A stretch of DNA of 64,000 nucleotides from an uncultured Bacteroidota bacterium (GTDB lineage Bacteria; Bacteroidota; Bacteroidia; Flavobacteriales; Flavobacteriaceae). The translations under genes were made by a program, and so were the position numbers. Of this stretch, positions 41,216 to 48,439 are shown one piece after another. Position 1 is the first letter of the stretch; each line of letters opens with the position of its first letter. The notes under the pieces are model-generated. The model saw nothing but the letters and a program-made list of their open reading frames with translations, made no database searches and had not been told where the DNA came from. The DNA is taken from contig CACMJT010000003.1 in NCBI GenBank assembly GCA_902614065.1, positions 113,389-177,388 of the forward strand. Reading direction: 5' to 3'.

Positions 41216-43492
41216 CTATTCCTTTATTTTTTTGTCGTATTTGTCTGAGTACAATTCTAAAATTTTTAAGTACTCACTTACTATGTTTTGGGTCTTATTT
41301 AAAAACTCAAAATATAATCGTGTGTTTCTAGGGCCTGAATCTTTGTCCTTGGTTTGTGACACCTGTGATTTAATCTTCTTATTCAATGATTTTATTAAGG
41401 ATTCTTTTATTGTGAAAATACTTTTAATTTCCTCATATTCTTGCTTTTCAAATGTTTGAACTATTTTTTTAAAAAAATTATTCATATCATCTTCCAATTC
41501 TTTTAACTCTCTCAGCTGATTGTACGTAAGTCCTCTATGATTGTTATTAAAGTGTTTATATATGGACTTAGTAATAGTCTGCATAGATAAGGTAATATTT
41601 TCCAGCCCACCCAGAATTTTCATATGAAAATCAGATGCTGATTCTTTAGACCCTTCATCTAAATTTTTAATAAAATAGAATACATTGTTTGCAATCAGGT
41701 CAACATCTTTGTCTAGTTTTGATACTGTTGTCTGATTTTCTTTAAGTGTTGAAATATCTTTAGAAGCTAGACCTTCAAATGTTTTCTGAAATAGTTTATT
41801 TATCCTTTTTGAAAATTTTGTGATATTTTTTGAGCTTTCAAAGATTACTCCTTTGATAGATTTGCTTTCAATCATTTCAAGTTCTTCTTCCTCAATTTCT
41901 TTTATTCTTCTTTCTTTATGTAAAAAATAATTCTTAGTTAAGACGTAACCCACTAAAATCACCAATACGATTAGTCCAACTTCTTCAAAGTAGTAGAGCA
42001 TGGATACGATTATTCCAGAAGCAGTGAAGGCGATTAGAGCTGTCATTAACCATCCACCGATTACATTTATAACACCTGCAACCCTGTAAACAGCGCTTTC
42101 ACTTCCCCATGCTTTATCTGCGAGTGAAGTTCCCATTGCTACCATGAATGTTACATATGTTGTAGATAGTGGAAGTTTATATGATGTTGCCACAGAAATT
42201 AAAATTGCAGCGACTACTAAATTTACAGAAGCTCTTATCTTATCAAAAGCTGGTCTGTCTTTTCTAAGTATTAGTGTATTGATTTTAGGTTTTATGTATT
42301 GACTATCTACAAAATCAAGTATTGGTTTTGGTGTTATTTTTGAAAAATTTTCTGCAAATGCTGATCCAGCTCTAACAAGAAACCTTGATAGAAAATTTGG
42401 TTCAAATCTTTCAATTGTTTCCTCTTGCCTTGAAAGATCAATAGATGTTTTAATTACAGATTTTGCTTTTGATGACGTCCATAAAGTAAGTACCATGATT
42501 ATTCCTGCACCTAATAATATAAATGTTGGAGCAGAAACTTTTTCGCTCAAAATTTCCATTGTAAAACTCTCAGCTGAGACTCCACTTGCAGACCACGCCA
42601 AGAAGGACTCATAACCAGCAATCGGAACCCCTATGAAATTTACTAGATCATTTCCTGCAAATGCCAATGCAAGTGCAAAGGTTCCAACACAAATAATTAG
42701 TGTATAAATATTTAATTTAAAAACAGAGTTGAATAGATATGATAGCAATGTTAAAGTTAGCAGCGATAGTAAGACAATCATGTTAAGGTTAATATCAATG
42801 AAGTTGGAGATGGATAAGCCACCTAAGATATCATATTGATTCTCAGAATATGGTGTCCCTTTAAGACCTTTGATAACAATAAAATAAAATATGGATGTCA
42901 ATGCTATTCCACCAAACAAAGAACCCATCCATTTTGCTTTTTCCTCAAATTCGAACGATAAAATAATTCTTGATATAAATTGTATTAGCGCACCTATTGA
43001 AAAAGCAACTATAACAGAGAAGAAAATCCCAAAAATAATTTGAGTTGCTTTTGATGTATTGATATAATCACTTAGTTCTACAAAGCTTAAATCCAAAGCT
43101 GATAATTTAATTAATGAGATAACAACAGCAGCACCAAGCAACTCAAAAACTATTGAGACTGTTGTGGAAGTAGGAAGTCCATAAGAATTAAAAACATCCA
43201 ATAATAATATGTCAGTAATCATTACTGCCATAAAAATTATCATGATCTCCGAAAAAACGAACATTTCTGGATTAAAAATTCCTTTCCTTGCAACTTCCAT
43301 CATCCCACTTGATGATATTGCTCCAAAAGCAACGCCTAATGATGCAATTACCATGAGAGTTTTGAATGAGACAACTTTTGACCCAATTGCTGAGTTTAAA
43401 AAATTCACAGCATCGTTACTGACACCAACCACTAAGTCAGCAATCGCGAGAAGACCTAATATTACGACAAGAATTAAGTAAAAATCTGACAT
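41216..43492 (-). CDS. Inorganic phosphate transporter (PiT family) with C-terminal PhoU-like helical domain
   Basis: 'GVSNDAVNFLNSAIGSKV', 'GLPTSTTVSIVFELLGAA', 'FAGNDLVNFIGVPIAG', 'SYKLPLSTTYVTFMVAMGTSLADKAWG'; about 230-aa cytosolic helical tail. Confidence 0.95.
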   Translation of the reverse strand: MSDFYLILVVILGLLAIADLVVGVSNDAVNFLNSAIGSKVVSFKTLMVIASLGVAFGAISSSGMMEVARKGIFNPEMFVFSEIMIIFMAVMITDILLLDVFNSYGLPTSTTVSIVFELLGAAVVISLIKLSALDLSFVELSDYINTSKATQIIFGIFFSVIVAFSIGALIQFISRIILSFEFEEKAKWMGSLFGGIALTSIFYFIVIKGLKGTPYSENQYDILGGLSISNFIDINLNMIVLLSLLTLTLLSYLFNSVFKLNIYTLIICVGTFALALAFAGNDLVNFIGVPIAGYESFLAWSASGVSAESFTMEILSEKVSAPTFILLGAGIIMVLTLWTSSKAKSVIKTSIDLSRQEETIERFEPNFLSRFLVRAGSAFAENFSKITPKPILDFVDSQYIKPKINTLILRKDRPAFDKIRASVNLVVAAILISVATSYKLPLSTTYVTFMVAMGTSLADKAWGSESAVYRVAGVINVIGGWLMTALIAFTASGIIVSMLYYFEEVGLIVLVILVGYVLTKNYFLHKERRIKEIEEEELEMIESKSIKGVIFESSKNITKFSKRINKLFQKTFEGLASKDISTLKENQTTVSKLDKDVDLIANNVFYFIKNLDEGSKESASDFHMKILGGLENITLSMQTITKSIYKHFNNNHRGLTYNQLRELKELEDDMNNFFKKIVQTFEKQEYEEIKSIFTIKESLIKSLNKKIKSQVSQTKDKDSGPRNTRLYFEFLNKTQNIVSEYLKILELYSDKYDKKIKE

Positions 43493-43515
43493 TAAAAGAA
43501 CTAAGTTAAAAATAA

Positions 43516-46308
43516 TTACAGGTTAATAGAGTAGCCCAATGAAAATTTTACTCCTGGGTCTCTAAATGTATAAATTTGATCAATTGATCTGAATGACTCT
43601 GCAAAACTCTCTCTTTTGCTGCCCAGTATATTTTCAACTTTTAAATTAATTGATTTTTTACTCTCTTGACCAAAGCTTTTTGAAAAAGTGAAGTTCAAAC
43701 TTTCAAATGGATGAGTATATATATCAGGATTATAACCAGCACCAACGACCTCCAAAGTTTTACCTTGCATGTTAAAGTACAGGCCGGCTCTTGTTCCATT
43801 TTGATTGTTAAAATCTAAACTAGCGTTAATCAAATATGGTGATTGACCCTGAAGTTGTCTTGAACCTGTAAGCGTTTCACCATCTCTGAGTGCAAGTGTT
43901 CTTAAGTTCGTTTCAACTTGCCCATAAGTTTGTTTGGATTCAATCAATGAAGCATTAATATTCGCATTAAAAAAATTGTTCAAATTTTTTCTAAATTCAA
44001 TTTCAAGCCCATAGACTTTGGCTTCACCTAGATTTCTTGGTTGAAATGTTTCACGAGCCTGCTCATAATAACTAAGTTCAATAGGGTCTTTAAAAACTTT
44101 ATAAAAAGCACTTATTGCAAACAATTCATTTCCTTCTCCAAAATTTTCAAATCTTAAATCTATATTATCAATATAGGTTGGTTTTAAATTTAAATTTCCA
44201 ATGAAAGTTATGTTTGAAAGGGGATCAAAAATTTCTGCAATAGAAGCTTCTTTAAAAGAGGGTCTAGCAGTTGTTTTTGAATAGGATAATCTATAATTGC
44301 TGTTCTCTGTGATAGCAAAAATGAAATTTGCAGAAGGAAAAACATCAAATTTATCAATTACTTTTTCATCAACTAAGTTTTGAAACCCAGAGCTATCCTG
44401 ACCTGTGTAAATTGTAAAATAATTTTCAGCTCTGAGCCCTATGATTGATCTAAAACTTGGACTTATTTTAAATTCAAGTGAACTGTACCCTGCATAATTA
44501 TTTTGACTTGCATCAAAAGATTTACCTTGTTGGATAAGGTTATATGTCAAATCAATATGATTTCCATTTGTGTTAGTAAGTGACCAAATATTTTCCGGAA
44601 AAAGTAATTCATCAGCATTGCCTGTGACCCCAGAGTTAACGGTAATTTGCGTACTATATATGTCATAATCTCTTTGCTTATAAGAACCAAATAAACCAAA
44701 CTTAAAAAGAGCATCGTTACCAAATAATGAAAGTTTATTGGTAATATCTATTTTAGAAACAACATTAATTTCATTTAAATCACGCCAGATTCTTGTTGGT
44801 CGTGTGTTCGTTGGAACTCTATATCCTCCATCATCAGTTAATTGAAAAGATGTGGTTCTTGCATCCTTGTCTTGTATCGATGATCTTGTTGGTGATAACT
44901 TCCATTCAATTTTCCAATCTCCATTATCCAAGCTGTGGGTTCCAGAAAATAAAAGATTTGAAATTGCCCTTTCAGTATACTCTAAATTGTCTTTCTTCAA
45001 ATCAATAAAATCTGTATCAAATCTTGATTGAAAAAAACTGCCTGCAGAAGATTCTCCGTTTTGAATGTGCAGCAGATTTAACTTTAATTTTGAATTATTA
45101 GTCTTATAAGAAACACCACCCATTCCGCTTAAAATAACATTATTAATGCCTAGATCGCCGTTCTGAGTATTTGAAGGATCCAGTTCATAAATACTTGAAT
45201 TAGTGTTCTTGAAATAATTATTATTTTGAGCATTTTCGTAATATTCCGTTTCGTTCTTGTAGGAAACAGAACCAAAATAACCTATTTTATTTTCACCATC
45301 TTTTCCAACATTTTTTTGATTTCCACCTGAAATTGAAAAACTATAATCACCCAAACTCGATTGACGTAAAGCAGATAGATTGGAAGAGTATTTGTTGGTA
45401 ATCTCAGTTTGAATCGGCTGATTAAAAACTTCTAAAAAAGTATAGTTCTTTTTTGGATGAACCGGAAGAGACCTAGTGCCATCATCAAAACCAAGGAAAT
45501 CTGTACTTCCACCAGAATATCCAAGGTAATCATTGTTGTAATGCATATCAGGATTGTAAGCCGTTCCAATGGAAATTGACAATTGTTTACTCGTAGGAAA
45601 TTCTTTTGTTACTACGTCAACAATACCCCCAGTAAAATCGGCTGGCATTTCAGCAGTAGAAGATTTTATAACGATAACGTTATCCAAAATATTTGTGGGA
45701 AATAAATCCATTTGTACTGTATTTCTATCTGGATCAAGCCCCGGAATATCAATTCCATTTAAAATAGACTTGGTATAACGATCTCCCAAACCTCTAACAT
45801 AAACATACTTTCCACCTTGTACTGAAACTCCAGGAACAGATTTAACTGCAGATGCGATATCGGATGCACCTGTACTTTTTATTCTTTGAGAGGAAAGACC
45901 ATCCACGAGACTAGCAGATTTTTTTTGAAATGATAAAACAGCGGATTCGGTATTTTTTCTAGCACTGACAGTAACAACAACCTCATCCAACCCTTCCGCT
46001 AAAACTTCCATAATGACATTCACCTCTTTTGGGCTTAAACTATTAATTTCTACTTCACTAATTTCAATGGTTTTATAACCCAGGTAACTAAATTGAAGAG
46101 TGTATATTCCTTCATCTAAAAAAATCTCAAAATTTCCATCAAAATCTGATGTTGTTCCCGTCCCGGTTTCTTTAATAAGAATATTGGCAAAAGGAACAGG
46201 GTCTTGGAAATCAGCATCTGTTATTGTTCCTCTTACAATCCCGCCTTGTGAATAGGATAAATAAGAAATAAAAAATGCAATTAATGCAAGAATTGTGTAT
46301 CGCTTCAT
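43516..46308 (-). CDS. TonB-dependent receptor (putative phosphorus-compound receptor by context)
   Basis: Carboxypeptidase-like N-terminal domain, plug 'VYVRGLGDRYTKSILNGIDIPGLDPDRNTVQMDLFPTNILDNVIVIKSSTAEMPADFTGGIVDV', C-terminal barrel. Confidence 0.95.
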   Translation of the reverse strand: MKRYTILALIAFFISYLSYSQGGIVRGTITDADFQDPVPFANILIKETGTGTTSDFDGNFEIFLDEGIYTLQFSYLGYKTIEISEVEINSLSPKEVNVIMEVLAEGLDEVVVTVSARKNTESAVLSFQKKSASLVDGLSSQRIKSTGASDIASAVKSVPGVSVQGGKYVYVRGLGDRYTKSILNGIDIPGLDPDRNTVQMDLFPTNILDNVIVIKSSTAEMPADFTGGIVDVVTKEFPTSKQLSISIGTAYNPDMHYNNDYLGYSGGSTDFLGFDDGTRSLPVHPKKNYTFLEVFNQPIQTEITNKYSSNLSALRQSSLGDYSFSISGGNQKNVGKDGENKIGYFGSVSYKNETEYYENAQNNNYFKNTNSSIYELDPSNTQNGDLGINNVILSGMGGVSYKTNNSKLKLNLLHIQNGESSAGSFFQSRFDTDFIDLKKDNLEYTERAISNLLFSGTHSLDNGDWKIEWKLSPTRSSIQDKDARTTSFQLTDDGGYRVPTNTRPTRIWRDLNEINVVSKIDITNKLSLFGNDALFKFGLFGSYKQRDYDIYSTQITVNSGVTGNADELLFPENIWSLTNTNGNHIDLTYNLIQQGKSFDASQNNYAGYSSLEFKISPSFRSIIGLRAENYFTIYTGQDSSGFQNLVDEKVIDKFDVFPSANFIFAITENSNYRLSYSKTTARPSFKEASIAEIFDPLSNITFIGNLNLKPTYIDNIDLRFENFGEGNELFAISAFYKVFKDPIELSYYEQARETFQPRNLGEAKVYGLEIEFRKNLNNFFNANINASLIESKQTYGQVETNLRTLALRDGETLTGSRQLQGQSPYLINASLDFNNQNGTRAGLYFNMQGKTLEVVGAGYNPDIYTHPFESLNFTFSKSFGQESKKSINLKVENILGSKRESFAESFRSIDQIYTFRDPGVKFSLGYSINL

Positions 46309-46326
46309 GGTAGTTTATTGTTTTAA

Positions 46327-46372
46327 CAAATATCCAAGTTCATTATGAATGTCCTGTTAAGAAATGGTTAAT
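46327..46372 (-). promoter_or_regulatory. Pho-box-like two-unit direct repeat plus -7-like element for the 46308-43516 TonB receptor
   Basis: Minus strand: ATTAACCATTT CTTAACAGGAC - N16 - GATATTTG. Confidence 0.55.
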
Positions 46373-46373
46373 A

Positions 46374-46401
46374 AAAAACCCACTCATAAGAGTGGGTTTT
46401 T
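46374..46401 (-). terminator. Rho-independent terminator of the beta-helix lipoprotein gene
   Basis: AAAAACCCACTC-ATAA-GAGTGGGTTTTT hairpin 42 bp beyond the gene's stop. Confidence 0.85.
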
Positions 46402-46442
46402 CTACAACTAATAATAATAATTATTTAACTAAACTCATATTT

Positions 46443-47720
46443 TTATAATCCGGTTGCACCTCTGGCTGCTGCCAAGGTCCATGAGAATACTGAAGCATCA
46501 GCACCAACTGTTTGTGAACCTGCCGCCACAGAACTAGCAAAACTTGATCCACCAGGATTTTTTCCATCATTAAAATCTGCGTTCGGTGTAGGTGTACCAG
46601 TTGAGGATCCACCTTCTCTTGTCGTGTCATTAAAGATTTGACCGCCAGTTAATGAATCACCTGAGGGAACAACTACTTGGATGTTTGAAAAGCTTAGCTC
46701 TCCAGACAAAAAGTGTGCCTGAACATCTCTTCTGTAATCTAGCTCAAAATCATTTCCAGCAGGGAAATTAAATGCATATATGTTGTTGTTTGCGCCCATT
46801 GCATATGATCTGAAATCGGCGTAATCTCCAACAACACCATCAGCTCCAACCAAAGTAATGTTGTTAAGCGTGTAAGTATCTTCCATTGTACCTTCTGGTC
46901 CATCAATTTCTAAAGCATGATCACTGTTAGAACCGAGAATTACCATTGAATTTGAAACTGTACCTGAATATGATTGATCAATGTCTAGACCATCATCACC
47001 CTGCGCCCAAACTAATAAATTTGAAGCATTTACTGTTCCTCCAAAAAATTCGATACCATCGTCAACATTAGCGACAACTTCAATGTTGCTAACTTGTGTT
47101 CCTGTTCCTACACCGCCAAATGTTACACCATTGATTTCGTTTCCTTCACCAATTGATGTTCCACCATGTCTGACGGAAATGTAATTGTAAATACCAGAAT
47201 TATCTGAAGCATCAGATCCACCATAAAGTCCATTTGTATCCGAAGCAGGTATGCCTTCAATTTGTGCAGTTGCTCCTCCACTTACAGATATTGGGGCTCT
47301 ACCAAGTACAATTAAACCTCCCCAAAGACCTTGTTGAAGTGTTAAATTAGATCCAACGAGTTGTCCAGGTTGAATATCATCAGCAACTGATGTCATTATA
47401 ATTGGTGCAGTAGCAGTACCATTGGCTATTAGCTTACCTCCCTGTGCAACGCAAAGAAAAGAAGCATTTGTTCCTGTACCACCCTCAGCTTTTAGAATTG
47501 TTCCAGCTGGAATTGTCATTGTGGCTCCGTTAGACACATAAACTCTTCCACGGATTGTCCAAATATTATTAGCATCTAAGCTAATATCACTTGTATATAC
47601 ACCACTAAGAACATATTGATCAGGATCAACTACATCTGCAGTAGTGTCGTCATCGTCACTACAAGCAACAAATAAAAACATTGAAGCAAGTAATAATAAA
47701 TTTATTTTGAAAATTTTCAT
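46443..47720 (-). CDS. Surface/periplasmic lipoprotein with beta-helix-like repeats
   Basis: Lipobox 'LLASMFLFVACSDDDD'; repeating Gly/Asn/Val/Ile turns (e.g. 'GGGTASNLLVWAQGDDGLDIDQSYSGTVSNSMVILGSNSDHALEIDGPEGT'-type segments). Confidence 0.8.
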   Translation of the reverse strand: MKIFKINLLLLASMFLFVACSDDDDTTADVVDPDQYVLSGVYTSDISLDANNIWTIRGRVYVSNGATMTIPAGTILKAEGGTGTNASFLCVAQGGKLIANGTATAPIIMTSVADDIQPGQLVGSNLTLQQGLWGGLIVLGRAPISVSGGATAQIEGIPASDTNGLYGGSDASDNSGIYNYISVRHGGTSIGEGNEINGVTFGGVGTGTQVSNIEVVANVDDGIEFFGGTVNASNLLVWAQGDDGLDIDQSYSGTVSNSMVILGSNSDHALEIDGPEGTMEDTYTLNNITLVGADGVVGDYADFRSYAMGANNNIYAFNFPAGNDFELDYRRDVQAHFLSGELSFSNIQVVVPSGDSLTGGQIFNDTTREGGSSTGTPTPNADFNDGKNPGGSSFASSVAAGSQTVGADASVFSWTLAAARGATGL

Positions 47721-47772
47721 ATTGTTTATTTAATTTATTGGAACAAATATGGACAAGTCATATTATTACAAC

Positions 47773-47827
47773 ATCAACTTAATATCAACTTAGTCTTAAC
47801 TAAGTGTTAAGCTAATGTTATCTAAAA
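47773..47827. promoter_or_regulatory. Five-unit 11-bp direct-repeat array, Pho-box-like, in the divergent intergenic region
   Basis: ATCAACTTAAT / ATCAACTTAGT / CTTAACTAAGT / GTTAAGCTAAT / GTTATCTAAAA, contiguous. Confidence 0.6.
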
Positions 47828-47894
47828 AAAGGTATTTTTCTTTAAAATAACATATATATCAAATATTTGATTATGAAGTGATTATAAGCTTATT

Positions 47895-47948
47895 GTTAAT
47901 TTAAAGTTAACTAAATGTAAATAAATTGTAAATAAATATCTATATTTA
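47895..47948 (+). promoter_or_regulatory. Four-unit 11-bp direct-repeat array plus -7-like TATATTTA upstream of the MORN gene
   Basis: GTTAATTTAAA / GTTAACTAAAT / GTAAATAAATT / GTAAATAAATA then TATATTTA at 47941-47948. Confidence 0.55.
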
Positions 47949-47961
47949 AAAAAAATAATTT

Positions 47962-48342
47962 ATGAAAAAATATATATTATTAACACTCAGTTTTTTTTCC
48001 TTTTCTATGTATTCACAAGTAGAAGTAGAGTCAGAAAATATCAATTTAAATGAGCTACAAAGCAAATCTGCTCAAATCACAGAAATAAAACTCTATCATG
48101 ATAATGGCAATATTTATCAAACGGGATCCTTGAAAAATAACAAATTACACGGAAGATGGGAATCTTATGATATTAATGGCAACTTATCAGTTGTAGGTGA
48201 ATTTCTTCGTGGTAAAAAACAAGGTAGGTGGTTTTTTTGGACGAAAGATAAGTTTATTGAAGTTAATTTTAAAAATAATAAAATTCAGAATCACTTCGAG
48301 TGGGATAAGGCGATAAATTCAATTGCTGTGAGTACGAATTAA
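47962..48342 (+). CDS. Secreted MORN-repeat (YwqK-like) protein
   Basis: Signal peptide; 'LYHDNGNIYQTGSLKNNKLHGRWESYDINGNLSVVGEFLRGKKQGRWFFW'. Confidence 0.88.
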   Translation: MKKYILLTLSFFSFSMYSQVEVESENINLNELQSKSAQITEIKLYHDNGNIYQTGSLKNNKLHGRWESYDINGNLSVVGEFLRGKKQGRWFFWTKDKFIEVNFKNNKIQNHFEWDKAINSIAVSTN

Positions 48343-48363
48343 GTGTTTATATACCTGCTAATT

Positions 48364-48409
48364 GTTAACCTTATCTTAACTTGAGAGAATAACAATTAAA
48401 ATAATTTAG
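48364..48409 (+). promoter_or_regulatory. Pho-box-like two-unit direct repeat plus -7-like element for the 48440 TonB receptor
   Basis: GTTAACCTTAT CTTAACTTGAG - N16 - TAATTTAG. Confidence 0.55.
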
Positions 48410-48439
48410 TGGTCATATACTAAATATGATCATTAAATT

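Noticed and set aside
41208-41459. 83-aa plus-strand ORF
   Set aside because: Antisense to the PiT C-terminal domain.
46421-46630. 69-aa minus-strand ORF
   Set aside because: Alternate frame of the beta-helix lipoprotein gene.
47773-47938. Short repeats considered as a CRISPR or iteron array
   Set aside because: 11-bp units have no spacers, and the location and consensus fit a promoter-associated regulator site better.
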